Of a stretch of 64,000 bases of DNA, positions 37,350 to 45,507 are shown piece after piece; position 1 is the stretch's first letter, and each line of letters begins with the position of its first letter. The translations under genes and the position numbers were made by a program. This stretch comes from Paenibacillus lupini (GTDB lineage Bacteria; Bacillota; Bacilli; Paenibacillales; Paenibacillaceae): contig NZ_JAASRW010000013.1 of the NCBI RefSeq assembly GCF_011761355.1, forward strand, positions 1-64,000. Reading direction: 5' to 3'. The notes beneath the pieces are model-generated. The model saw only the letters and a program-made list of their open reading frames with translations. It was not told the DNA's origin and searched no databases.

Positions 37350-37412
37350 ACTAGCTTATGGGGGTGGGACGAACTTTAGAACAGGATTGGCAGGCAACTC
37401 TTTCATATTTCA

Positions 37413-38228
37413 CTAGAGAGGAGGACTACCTCCATCTCTGGCACTTTTTACATGCTTAAGCTGGGCGACAATAATTACACTAATGACGACAAGCAGGAAC
37501 CAGGAGCTGATTTTGCTAAGATGAACCAACTGCCAGGTATGCTCCTGATCAGGATACGCCCATGCGCCCATAAACGTTGAAATATTTTCTGCGAGCCAGA
37601 TGAAGAACCCGATGAGTAAGAAAGATAAGATGACAGGCATGCGGTACGTTCGGTCGCCAACCCTGTAGGTAAACGAAGTACGGTAAAACACAATGATGAG
37701 CAATATCGTGAGCGCCCAACGAAAATCCCACAAATAGTGATGTGTAAAGAAGTTCAAATAGATCGCAGCGCTAAGAAGAACCGTATACCATTGCCTAGGC
37801 CAGCCGTACACGGAGATGGACAAACGCCTCCAAGCCTGGCATATATAACTTGCTACACTCGCATACATAAACCCGCTGTACAGCGGTACTCCCAGCAGCT
37901 TCGACCAACCTTCCCCCGGATATGACCATGACCCCATATGAACTTTGTACAACTCCAGCAGCAGCCCTATGATATGGAACATACAAATAACTTTCAGCTC
38001 GTCGATTGTCTCCAGCTTAAACGCCACCATGCCGACTTGGGCAATCAGGCAGATCAGGAGTAGCAGATCGTAGCGGTGGAAGTATGGAATCGATACGACC
38101 TTCGTCAGCGCAAGTGTTGCAAAGATGATAACCGGGAATATACAAGACATCGCCTGGCGATAGCCGAATATAAAAAGCTGCTTAATCCGGTAGAGCCATA
38201 TTGCGTTTGATTGCTGTAGTTGTTCCAC
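37413..38228 (-). CDS. DUF817 family membrane protein
   Basis: 271 aa with about eight hydrophobic segments. Sequence features recall the DUF817 family: FIFGYRQAMSCIFPVIIFATLAL, KVHMGSWSYPGEGWSKLLGVPLYSGFMYASVASY and WLAENISTFMGAWAYPDQ, where paired GSWxYP/GAWxYP motifs recur. Function is unknown; it could be an enzyme or carrier in the membrane. GTG start with GGGAGGG upstream. It is an addition between rqcP and yabP relative to B. subtilis. Confidence 0.75.
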   Translation of the reverse strand: MEQLQQSNAIWLYRIKQLFIFGYRQAMSCIFPVIIFATLALTKVVSIPYFHRYDLLLLICLIAQVGMVAFKLETIDELKVICMFHIIGLLLELYKVHMGSWSYPGEGWSKLLGVPLYSGFMYASVASYICQAWRRLSISVYGWPRQWYTVLLSAAIYLNFFTHHYLWDFRWALTILLIIVFYRTSFTYRVGDRTYRMPVILSFLLIGFFIWLAENISTFMGAWAYPDQEHTWQLVHLSKISSWFLLVVISVIIVAQLKHVKSARDGGSPPL

Positions 38229-38331
38229 TTACAAGCCCTCCCTTTCTATAATTCAGGGTTAAATTTAGCATACGGTTTATCGTTTTACAATAAATTGTTA
38301 CTGATATTTCACTGATGTTTATTGTTATGTG

Positions 38332-38373
38332 CAAAAAGAAAGAGCATTCCTCTTTGACGAGAAATGCTCTTTT
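38332..38373 (-). terminator. Terminator after 38378-39106
   Basis: AAAGAGCATT and AATGCTCTTT arms (38341-38348 with 38363-38370 core); minus strand continues CTTTTTGC. Confidence 0.75.
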
Positions 38374-38377
38374 TGAT

Positions 38378-39106
38378 TCAATTATTCTGCTGGGCAGCCG
38401 CCGAATTCTGTTCGGACTTTATTTTTAAATACAAAACCAGAGTCAAAATGATCCCAAGCAAAGATATCCAATTGATAAATAGATAAAAAAGCGTAACGGA
38501 AATACCGTTTATGAAATCAAGTGAAATAAATAATTCCCCTGTGACCCAGGTGACCAAAATAGTAAATCCGTTGATTACAATACTATAGCCAATAAAGCCC
38601 CAAAATTGCCCTTTGGCCATATTACGGCTGGTCTCAAGCGGATTTGTCACGGAAGTATTCTCGATGGCGACAACGATCGGCAGCAGCAACAGACGTACGT
38701 ACATGAACAAGCCTGGGATAACAAACAATAGAAGGCCGGCTGTGAGTATGACGTTTTGAAGAAAGTCATACATGATCATTCGCAGCCATTTGCTCAGCCC
38801 CCACCGATATGCCTGAGCGACGCTGGCTTTGCCGCCCCGCAGTCTCTCGATCAGATAATGAACCACAACCGGTATTAAGAGTGTTAAAAAAATAATCGAG
38901 ATTATGACGTCCCGGATCGAATAACTCAACAATTTGAACTCAAAGGGAAATCCATAATTGGAGATTAGTTGAACCGGAACGATGGTGATTGCAGTGATAA
39001 GCAGCAGCGCCAAGGCATTTTTTATAAACAAAGAAAAAGTCTGCCCTAATACCCCACCGCCATTCGACGGACGGATCACCGGCAGATTAGTCATTGTTGG
39101 GATCAC
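38378..39106 (-). CDS. Polytopic membrane protein, glycerophosphodiesterase-membrane-domain/DUF975-like
   Basis: 242 aa, about six hydrophobic segments. The pattern GGVLGQTFSLFIKNALALLLIT at the start and LLFVIPGLFMYVRLLLLPIVVAIEN ... SRNMAKGQFWGFIGYSIV is shared by a broad family of membrane proteins seen beside diverse genes. No catalytic residues are obvious. GTG start, AGGAGG eight bases upstream. It has its own terminators on both sides, so it is probably transcribed alone. Confidence 0.65.
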   Translation of the reverse strand: MIPTMTNLPVIRPSNGGGVLGQTFSLFIKNALALLLITAITIVPVQLISNYGFPFEFKLLSYSIRDVIISIIFLTLLIPVVVHYLIERLRGGKASVAQAYRWGLSKWLRMIMYDFLQNVILTAGLLLFVIPGLFMYVRLLLLPIVVAIENTSVTNPLETSRNMAKGQFWGFIGYSIVINGFTILVTWVTGELFISLDFINGISVTLFYLFINWISLLGIILTLVLYLKIKSEQNSAAAQQNN

Positions 39107-39127
39107 AGAAACAGCCTCCTAAGCATG

Positions 39128-39159
39128 AAAAAGAGCTGCCACACATACGTGACAGCTCT
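39128..39159 (-). terminator. Terminator after hup-rqcP
   Basis: AGAGCTG (39132-39138) pairs with CAGCTCT (39153-39159); minus strand continues TTTTTC. Confidence 0.75.
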
Positions 39160-39166
39160 CTTTGGT

Positions 39167-39445
39167 TTACCAGCCGAGATCATCCTCGCGCGGGCGTTGC
39201 TCTTCCTTGATCAAAGTGTAAAGCTCACCGGCTTCATCCTTACGAGTCGTTTCCGCAATCCGTTCGATACGAACGGTTACGGTCTTCTGACCGTATTGGA
39301 TCGCGAGCTCATCCCCTGGTTTAACCGTGCTGCTAGCTTTCGCTTCACGGCCGTTGATCCAGACGCGTCCTTGCTCGGAAACATCCTTAGCAACGGTGCG
39401 GCGCTTGATCAACCGGGACACTTTGAGGAATTTATCCAGACGCAT
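39167..39445 (-). CDS. rqcP: Ribosome quality control S4-domain protein RqcP (YabO)
   Basis: 92 aa made almost entirely of an S4 RNA-binding fold: MRLDKFLKVSRLIKRRTVAKD, GRVWINGREAKASSTVKPGDEL, then IQYGQKTVTVRIE and an acidic C-terminus. B. subtilis YabO was shown to be RqcP, which binds the stalled 50S-peptidyl-tRNA complex with RqcH during Ala-tailing (the bacterial analogue is HslR/Hsp15). The gene starts four bases after the hup stop. Confidence 0.92.
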   Translation of the reverse strand: MRLDKFLKVSRLIKRRTVAKDVSEQGRVWINGREAKASSTVKPGDELAIQYGQKTVTVRIERIAETTRKDEAGELYTLIKEEQRPREDDLGW

Positions 39446-39448
39446 TTA

Positions 39449-39721
39449 TTACTTGATAGCGTCTTTCAGTTTGTTGCCTGCTTTGAATGCAGGAACTTTG
39501 GATTCTGGGATGGAGATTTCTTTACCCGTTTGCGGGTTACGACCTACACGGCCGGAACGTTTACGAGTTTCGAAAGTACCGAAGCCGATCAGTTGTACTT
39601 TGTCTCCAGTAGCAAGCGCGTCAGTAACTTCGCCGAGGAAGCCGTTCAGTACTGCTTCTACGTCACGTTTAGTCAAACCGCTTTTTGTTGCAATGTTGTT
39701 GATCAGATCTGTTTTGTTCAT
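39449..39721 (-). CDS. hup: DNA-binding protein HU
   Basis: 90 aa, textbook HU: MNKTDLINNIATKSGLTKRD, GFGTFETRKRSGRVGRNPQTG forms the DNA-inserting arm, and VPAFKAGNKLKDAIK ends the protein. Abundant nucleoid protein that bends and compacts DNA as a dimer. It is co-transcribed with rqcP. In B. subtilis hbs is elsewhere, but a copy beside mazG/rqcP is usual for Paenibacillus-like relatives. Confidence 0.97.
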   Translation of the reverse strand: MNKTDLINNIATKSGLTKRDVEAVLNGFLGEVTDALATGDKVQLIGFGTFETRKRSGRVGRNPQTGKEISIPESKVPAFKAGNKLKDAIK

Positions 39722-39919
39722 TATTAATATCCTCCTAAATTCAATTCGCCCGTTTTGTGTGGTCAGCGTTCCAGGAACGCGCCGTTAGGTTGGTAATTTT
39801 AAGCATAAACACATGCACGATGATACTTATTCTGCTTGTCCTCAAAAAAATCCTGCTGCACAAGAAAAAATTTTACCGAAAGATGCGGAAATGTTGCGTT
39901 TTGTGGCGAAAAAGCAGTA

Positions 39920-41398
39920 CTATTGTCGCTTCGCTTCTTCCCACCAACGATCCATTTCTGTTAAATCAGTCTGGTCAAAAGTTTTACCGTTTATACTAAG
40001 CTGCTCCTCAATATAAGAGAATCGGCTCTTAAATTTTGCATTTGTACGAGAGAGCGCCTCCTCAGGATCCGCGTGGATAAAGCGAGAAGCGTTCACAACA
40101 GCAAACAGCAAATCTCCCAGCTCTCCTGCCTGCTCTTCCGAATCTTTCGAATCTATCGCTTCACGGAGTTCATGAAGCTCTTCTTCAATCTTGCTTAGCA
40201 CCGGACCAAGCTCATCCCAGTCGAATCCAACCTTAGCCGCTTTCTTCTGCAGCTGGTACGCCTTCATAAGCGCAGGCAAATCCTTCGGAATGCCGTCTAG
40301 CTGCGATTTGCGGGCATCTGCTTCACCCTTACGCTTCTTCTCTTCCGCCTTCATCTGCTCCCAATTAACAAGAGCTTCTGTCGCATCACCAGCGCTGCGG
40401 TCGCCGAATACATGAGGATGCCGGAAAATAAGCTTCTCGTTCAGGCTCTCAATAACATCATAAGCAGAAAATGCGCCGGTCTCCTCTTCCATCTGGCTGT
40501 GCAGCATCACTTGCAGGATCACATCACCAAATTCCTCCCGCATGTGATCGGGATCATCATTATCGATAGCCTCAAGCGCTTCATACAGCTCCTCGATAAA
40601 GTTCTTACGGATCGATTGATGCGTCTGCTCGCGGTCCCACGGGCAGCCCTCAGGACTACGAAGAATACCAACAATCTCGTGCAGACGGTCGAAGGTACGG
40701 TTAAGGACTGCGTCTTCTTCAGTGCGGGGCACCCAGATAAGAGACAAATTGCCGAAGCCTGGTGTTCGGTCCAGCTCATAAAGCGGAACTTTAATAATCT
40801 GCTCCTCACCTGTTACACCAAGTGCATGACCCACAACAACCTCATAATCATCAGGGTACCGTTCCATCAGCGCCAGCTTCACATCTGAAGCTGTATAAGC
40901 ATCATAGACCTGACCAATAATCGTATGTACACGCGGCTGTACTTGGGCAGCCTTCAGCTCAGCTGCGTCAAGCAGGGTAAAGCCTTCAATTGGATCAATT
41001 CCGAGACGGATAAAAGCCTGATCAAGGAAGCTCTCGCCTCCGATAATCTCAAGAGGAATATCCGCTGATAAGCAGCGCTCACGCAGCAGCTGCACAGTGC
41101 GCTCCGCAACCATCGGATGCCCGGGCACTGCATACAGGATTGGCGCGGACGCCGCCTGTGCTTCGCGAATGAGCGTATCCGCTATTGTATCATAAACCTC
41201 CGGGAAGGTGTCATGCTGTTCATACACGCTGTCAAATGAGGTGTAAGCAAGCTGATGCTCGCGCAGGAGCGACATAACAGGATGCTGCTCTGTGCGGACG
41301 TAGATCGCTGCAGCGGCCTGCAGCCGCCGCCATACGCCAAGCGTTAATTGATCAGGATCGCCGGATCCTAAGCCGACTACCGTTATTGTTTGTGCCAT
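39920..41398 (-). CDS. yabN: SAM-dependent methylase / MazG nucleotide pyrophosphohydrolase fusion (YabN)
   Basis: 492 aa from ATG 41398 (GGGAGG about 12 bases upstream). The N-terminal half is a tetrapyrrole-methylase-like domain (TVVGLGSGDPDQLTLG, YAVPGHPMVAERT, LGIDPIEGFTLLD); the C-terminal half is MazG, with duplicated EExxE..D modules (CPWDREQTHQSIRKNFIEELYE, EFGDVILQVMLHSQM and GELGDLLFAVVNASRF). It hydrolyses non-canonical NTPs; the target of the methylase half is unknown. Same fusion and place as yabN. B. subtilis yabM, normally between it and spoVT, is missing. Confidence 0.94.
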   Translation of the reverse strand: MAQTITVVGLGSGDPDQLTLGVWRRLQAAAAIYVRTEQHPVMSLLREHQLAYTSFDSVYEQHDTFPEVYDTIADTLIREAQAASAPILYAVPGHPMVAERTVQLLRERCLSADIPLEIIGGESFLDQAFIRLGIDPIEGFTLLDAAELKAAQVQPRVHTIIGQVYDAYTASDVKLALMERYPDDYEVVVGHALGVTGEEQIIKVPLYELDRTPGFGNLSLIWVPRTEEDAVLNRTFDRLHEIVGILRSPEGCPWDREQTHQSIRKNFIEELYEALEAIDNDDPDHMREEFGDVILQVMLHSQMEEETGAFSAYDVIESLNEKLIFRHPHVFGDRSAGDATEALVNWEQMKAEEKKRKGEADARKSQLDGIPKDLPALMKAYQLQKKAAKVGFDWDELGPVLSKIEEELHELREAIDSKDSEEQAGELGDLLFAVVNASRFIHADPEEALSRTNAKFKSRFSYIEEQLSINGKTFDQTDLTEMDRWWEEAKRQ

Positions 41399-41551
41399 AA
41401 CTATCGAATTCCTCCCTGCCAATGCAGATTCTACACGTAGTATACCATTTCTTGCATACGGATTAATAATGCCCTCCGGCAGCAGTTAGTGCTCATGCCC
41501 AACACTTGGGAATTCGGTATAATGGATACAAAAAGAAAGGACTGTCCGCTC

Positions 41552-42694
41552 ATGAAAATTGTCATTGCACCGGATTCCTTCAAAGGCAGCTTATCTGCCG
41601 CCTCCGCTGCAGAAGCCATAGCAAAAGGCGTCCGGCGCTGTGTGCCGGATGCTGATATCATAGAGATTCCAATCGCAGACGGCGGAGAAGGAACCTTGAG
41701 CAGTCTGCTCACTGCAACCGGTGGAGAACGCGTGACGATCACGGTTTCCGGGCCGCTTGGGACGGAATTGAATGCCTCCTATGGGCTGCTTGAGCATGGC
41801 TCCGTTGCTGTCATCGAGATGGCTGAAGCCTCTGGCCTCTGCCTGCTGACGGATGAGCAGTATAATCCCGCCTTAACAACGACCTATGGGACAGGCGAGC
41901 TGATACTAGATGCTCTAGAACGCGGATGCCGACGGTTTCTGCTCACCGTTGGCGGAAGCGCAACGAATGACGGCGGCACCGGTATGCTTCAGGCGCTGGG
42001 CATGCGTCTGCTTGGACCTGCAGGCCAGCAAGTTCCTTTTGGCGGAGGTCATCTTAAGGATATCTCTGTCATTGAAGACAGCCAGTGGGATTCACGGATA
42101 GCTGAATCCACTTTCTTGATTGCTACCGATGTGCAAAACCCACTGATCGGCGAACAGGGTGCAACCCGGATATTTGGTCCGCAAAAAGGGGCAACTCCGC
42201 AAATGGTCGAGCATTTGGAGCTCGGCATGACACACTGGGCGGATTTCGTTACTGCCAAAACCGGCGTCAAACTCCATGACTGCCCGGGTGCTGGAGCAGC
42301 TGGCGGACTATGCGGTGCTTATCTCGCCTTCTTTCCCGCTTCCCTACGCCGCGGCATTGATGTCGTTCTCGAATACACCCATTTAGGCGATCAGCTTGCT
42401 GGAGCCGACCTTGTCATTACCGGTGAAGGGCGTATTGACCACCAGACCGCGTCAGGTAAAGCACCAATGGGCGTCGCCCAACTCGCCAAACAACATGGCG
42501 TACCTGTGGCTGCCCTGGCGGGCTCGGTTGGCGCCGGCATTGACGCCTTGTACGCAGAGGGAATCAACAGCGTGCACAGTATCATGAACGAGCCAATGAC
42601 TCTGCAAGAGGCCATGGAGCGCGCTCCCCTCCTGCTCGAGCAAACGGCTGAGCAGGTCGTCCGGACTTTTCTCGCGGGACGGGACGCTCTTTAA
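41552..42694 (+). CDS. Glycerate 2-kinase (GckA/GarK family)
   Basis: 380 aa from ATG 41552, with AAAGGA upstream; the frame is open to 41489 but the family begins MKIVIAPDSFKGSLSA. Other motifs are PIADGGEGTLSSLL, GVGGSATNDGGTGMLQALG-like FLLTVGGSATNDGG, and GAGAAGGLCGAYLAFF. It phosphorylates D-glycerate, linking glyoxylate/serine or sugar-acid catabolism to glycolysis. It is one of few plus-strand genes and lies divergent from mazG, at the edge of an accessory insert. A TATAAT at 41518-41523 is a probable -10 with a poor -35. Confidence 0.93.
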   Translation: MKIVIAPDSFKGSLSAASAAEAIAKGVRRCVPDADIIEIPIADGGEGTLSSLLTATGGERVTITVSGPLGTELNASYGLLEHGSVAVIEMAEASGLCLLTDEQYNPALTTTYGTGELILDALERGCRRFLLTVGGSATNDGGTGMLQALGMRLLGPAGQQVPFGGGHLKDISVIEDSQWDSRIAESTFLIATDVQNPLIGEQGATRIFGPQKGATPQMVEHLELGMTHWADFVTAKTGVKLHDCPGAGAAGGLCGAYLAFFPASLRRGIDVVLEYTHLGDQLAGADLVITGEGRIDHQTASGKAPMGVAQLAKQHGVPVAALAGSVGAGIDALYAEGINSVHSIMNEPMTLQEAMERAPLLLEQTAEQVVRTFLAGRDAL

Positions 42695-42726
42695 TCATAC
42701 ATAACACAGGACCTGGAGGTATTTGA

Positions 42727-43350
42727 GTGAAATACGAATGGAAAAAGAACGACAAACAACTGTACCTGCCAAAAAATGAGCCCTCCATCATCCATGTCCC
42801 GCTTTTAAAATATTTTACAATAAGCGGCAAAGGCAACCCCAATCATAAGGATTTCGAAGAAGCGATAGGTGTGCTGTATTCCTTATCCTACATAGTTAAG
42901 ATGATGCCGAAAAAAGGAGTAACGCCAGAGGGATATTTCGAATATACCGTTTTCCCATTAGAGGGAGTGTGGGATTTAGCAGAAGAGGCAAGACAAGCTG
43001 CTGTCCTCGACAAGGATCAACTCATTTACACCATTATGATCAGACAGCCCGATTTTGTAACCGAATCTCTTGCTCTTGAAGTGATTGAGACAGTAAAGCA
43101 GAAAAAGCCACACCCGCTTCTCAGTAAAGTAACGTTCGAGCCGCTGGAGGAAGGCATGTGCCTCCAAATGATGCATCATGGCTCATACGACGACGAACCA
43201 GCAAGCTTCGCGAGAATGGAACAATACTGCGAAGAGAACTACCTCAAGCGAATCTCTAAGCTGCACAAGGAAATATATATTTCCGATGTCAGAAAGACAA
43301 AACCAGAAAAACTTAAAACCGTCCTCAGGTTTAAGGTGGACGCATTGTGA
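42727..43350 (+). CDS. GyrI-like small-molecule-binding domain protein
   Basis: 207 aa. The whole protein resembles stand-alone GyrI-like (SHV/AraC effector-binding type) proteins: PSIIHVPLLKYFTISGKGNPNHKDFEEAIGVLYSLSYIVKMM split across residues 19-60, then FEYTVFPLEGVWDL and a C-terminal EEGMCLQMMHHGSYDDEPASF. There is no DNA-binding domain. Such proteins bind hydrophobic cations or toxins and sometimes hydrolyse them; the ligand here is unknown. GTG start with GGAGG seven bases upstream. It follows the glycerate kinase by 32 bases. Confidence 0.85.
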   Translation: MKYEWKKNDKQLYLPKNEPSIIHVPLLKYFTISGKGNPNHKDFEEAIGVLYSLSYIVKMMPKKGVTPEGYFEYTVFPLEGVWDLAEEARQAAVLDKDQLIYTIMIRQPDFVTESLALEVIETVKQKKPHPLLSKVTFEPLEEGMCLQMMHHGSYDDEPASFARMEQYCEENYLKRISKLHKEIYISDVRKTKPEKLKTVLRFKVDAL

Positions 43351-43389
43351 TTTCAGTACAGTTTCTGCAATTTTAATCTAATTGGCAGA

Positions 43390-43499
43390 ATTGTATCTCC
43401 TTCCGGTTGCTGTTGCCCTCTTAAAGCTTGAATAAGCTCGTTTGTAACGAGGCTTTAAGAGGGCAAATGCAAACGCGGCGCTCCTCCAGGAGATACAAT
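43390..43499 (+). ncRNA. Nested three-stem element, copy A (structured RNA candidate)
   Basis: 12-bp outer stem (43390-43401 with 43488-43499), internal loop with CCGGTTGCTG on the 5' side and AAACGCGGCGCTCCTCC on the 3' side, a perfect 15-bp inner stem (43413-43427 with 43452-43466), then TTGAATAAG and an apical CTCG/CGAG hairpin. Copies B and C keep loop sequences and stem lengths but have different paired sequences. I know no named family matching it. Confidence 0.75.
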
Positions 43500-43542
43500 C
43501 CTTCCCTTAAATCAATCAATTTCTATAAGCAAAACAACAGTA

Positions 43543-43568
43543 AGGCTGCCCACTAACTCGGGCAGCCT
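43543..43568. repeat. GGCTGCCC hairpin 1
   Basis: AGGCTGCCC (43543-43551) and GGGCAGCCT (43560-43568) around an eight-base loop. The same arms recur at 43804-43831, flanking the four TCA-loop palindromes. It is downstream of the GyrI-like gene but has no T-run on plus. Confidence 0.6.
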
Positions 43569-43587
43569 AGCTACTACAGAATAAGGT

Positions 43588-43787
43588 TTATGGTCCCTCA
43601 CGGTCCTTAAGTCTTTAATTTTGACGCTTCTGACGCTAGTTAAAGTCCCTCAGGGGCTTTAATTGCATCGCGCGAGCGATTTTCAGCAAATTCTACTCCA
43701 TATTACTAATATTAAGGTCCCTCAGGGAGCTTAAACCTTCAATCCCCACATCTCTTCACTGCCTTAAGGTCCGTCACGGACCTTAAG
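43588..43787. repeat. Four TCA-loop palindromes
   Basis: Related palindromes centred near 43601, 43651, 43723 and 43775. Copy 4 is perfect (43763-43787: 11-bp arms CTTAAGGTCCG around TCA); copies 2 (43640-43662) and 3 (43712-43734) have TTAAAGTCCC/GGGGCTTTAA and TTAAGGTCCC/GGGAGCTTAA arms; copy 1 is degenerate. Spacing is about 50, 72 and 52 bases. Not CRISPR, since the units are individually palindromic and spacers differ in length. Confidence 0.7.
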
Positions 43788-43803
43788 TACATTTAAAAGA
43801 AAA

Positions 43804-43831
43804 TAGGCTGCCCAATGAAACGGGCAGCCTA
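43804..43831 (-). terminator. GGCTGCCC hairpin 2, terminator for the GH4 gene
   Basis: TAGGCTGCCC (43804-43813) pairs with GGGCAGCCTA (43822-43831); minus strand continues TTTTCTTTT, so it terminates transcripts from 45330 leftward. Confidence 0.65.
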
Positions 43832-43897
43832 ACCCTGCTTAAAAATCGCGCGCTTTGGCGATTTTTTGATGCTGTACCACTATCGATAGATAGGGAA

Positions 43898-44013
43898 AGG
43901 GAATGTAGCTCGTGGAGGAGCGAGGCGTCTGCCTTTGTACCCATGAAATCTCGCTTTGCGAGTTGATTCAAATTTCATGGGTACAACAGCAGCCGGAAGG
44001 AGCTACATTCCCT
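43898..44013 (-). ncRNA. Nested three-stem element, copy B
   Basis: Minus-strand reading: outer stem AGGGAATGTAGCTC with GAGCTACATTCCCT, 5' loop CCGGCTGCTG, perfect 15-bp inner stem beginning TTGTACCCATG, apical TTGAATCAA plus CTCG/CGAG hairpin, 3' loop AGGCAGACGCCTCGCTCCTCCA. Stem sequences are unrelated to copies A and C except the TTG/CAA closing end. It lies 18 bases beyond the GH4 stop codon, in the same orientation as that gene. Confidence 0.75.
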
Positions 44014-44031
44014 GCACCCGCCCACCATCGA

Positions 44032-45330
44032 TTATCTGTAAGCAGGCAACCAACCACCATGAGCCTCAATCAAATCATCGCACAAAGCCACAATATCATC
44101 CATGGACAGCTCCGCCGAAGTATGAGGATCAAGCATAGCCGCATGATAAATGTGCTCTTTTTTACCGGTCAATGCCGCTTCAATAGTGAGCAGTTGTGTA
44201 TTGATATTCGTACGGTTAAGCGCTGCCAGCTGTGGTGGCAGATCGCCGATGTATGTCGGATTGATGCCAGAGCGATCAACCAGACATGGCACCTCTACGC
44301 ACGCTTCCTTCGGAAGGTTCGTAATCAAGCCAGTGTTCATGACGTTACCGCCGATTTTGAACGGTTTACCCGTCTCAATAGCCTCCATAATATGCGATGC
44401 GTACTCATGGCTGCGGGTATGTTCGATGTTCTTGTTCGCAAGAAGGGAATCCCGCATGTTGTTCCAGCCCTTAATCTGCTCGATACAACGGCGTGGGTAC
44501 TCATCAAGCGGAATATTAAACCGGTCAACCAGCTCCGGATAGTTCTTTTTGATGAAATACGGATGATATTCCGCGTTATGTTCAGATGATTCCGTAATAT
44601 AATAGCCGAATTTCAGCATCAATTCGAGGCGGACCATGTCATGATGCTTCTCCTTCTGCTTCTCAATCGCACGACGCTTGATCTCCGGATAGAGATCTAC
44701 TCCGTCCTTCTTCACTTCAAGCAGCCAAGCCATATGGTTGATGCCCGCAATCTTGGATTCTACACCTGTGGAGTCCATCCCCAAATTCTTGAACAGATCC
44801 GATACGCAGGACTGTACACTATGGCACAAGCCAACTGTTCTTACTCCGCCCGCAGTGGACAGCACGTTCGTCAACACAGCCATTGGGTTCGTGTAGTTCA
44901 TGAACAAAGCGTCCGGACAAACTTCTCTCATATCAGCGGCAAATTCCAGAACAACCGGAATTGTACGTAAATTACGGAAAATGCCTCCGATTCCTACTGT
45001 ATCGGCAATGGTTTGACGCAGACCGTATTTTTTCGGAATTTCGAAATCCGTAATTGTACAAGGGTCATAGCCGCCTACTTGAATTGCATTAATAACATAT
45101 TTGGCGCCACGCAGAGCTTCTTTTCGGTCGGAATAAGCTTTAATGACACAGCTGCTTCCACTGGATGCTTTCATATTCAACAGCAGCTGCTCGGAATCAC
45201 GAAGCCGCTCCGCGTCAATATCGTATAACGCAAGTTCAAATCCTTGAAGCGGTTCTGTCAGCATCACATCGCCGAGCACATTTCGAACAAATACCGTACT
45301 CCCTGCACCTAAAAAAGTAATCTTGGACAT
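44032..45330 (-). CDS. melA: GH4 family alpha-galactosidase (MelA-like)
   Basis: 432 aa. Family GH4 enzymes use NAD+ and a divalent metal for redox-assisted glycoside hydrolysis. N-terminal Rossmann motif ITFLGAGSTVFVRNVLGDV, then MNYTNPMAVLTNVL and the metal-binding GLCHSVQSC; the CHSV form indicates alpha-galactosidase rather than alpha-glucosidase (CHEV) specificity. Cytoplasmic, so its substrate (melibiose or raffinose-type sugar) needs an importer, none being nearby. Divergent from the AraC regulator, which probably controls it. GGAGG upstream of ATG. Confidence 0.93.
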   Translation of the reverse strand: MSKITFLGAGSTVFVRNVLGDVMLTEPLQGFELALYDIDAERLRDSEQLLLNMKASSGSSCVIKAYSDRKEALRGAKYVINAIQVGGYDPCTITDFEIPKKYGLRQTIADTVGIGGIFRNLRTIPVVLEFAADMREVCPDALFMNYTNPMAVLTNVLSTAGGVRTVGLCHSVQSCVSDLFKNLGMDSTGVESKIAGINHMAWLLEVKKDGVDLYPEIKRRAIEKQKEKHHDMVRLELMLKFGYYITESSEHNAEYHPYFIKKNYPELVDRFNIPLDEYPRRCIEQIKGWNNMRDSLLANKNIEHTRSHEYASHIMEAIETGKPFKIGGNVMNTGLITNLPKEACVEVPCLVDRSGINPTYIGDLPPQLAALNRTNINTQLLTIEAALTGKKEHIYHAAMLDPHTSAELSMDDIVALCDDLIEAHGGWLPAYR

Positions 45331-45507
45331 CTTCGCTATCGCCTCCGTAATGTAAAAGAAATATCTCCTTCACTATATATCCGAAGCAGATAGGCGAACA
45401 TGGCAAGGACACTTATCTATTTGTCATAATCCCATTTCCTTCTCACTGGCCTGCTGCTTTATAATAAGACATATAAGCCGTTATATATCCAATGGAGGAA
45501 CCTGCTT

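Larger units (their letters stand above)
43351..44031. other. Hairpin-rich non-coding interval of 680 bp
   Basis: No credible gene. In order it contains nested element copy A, a GGCTGCCC hairpin, four TCA-loop palindromes, a second GGCTGCCC hairpin, and nested element copy B in the opposite orientation. Each is listed separately. The interval lies between convergent genes, the GyrI-like protein and the GH4 enzyme. Confidence 0.85.

Noticed and set aside
43588..43787. Possible CRISPR array
   Set aside because: Units are short individual palindromes with unequal arms and spacing, and no cas genes are nearby.
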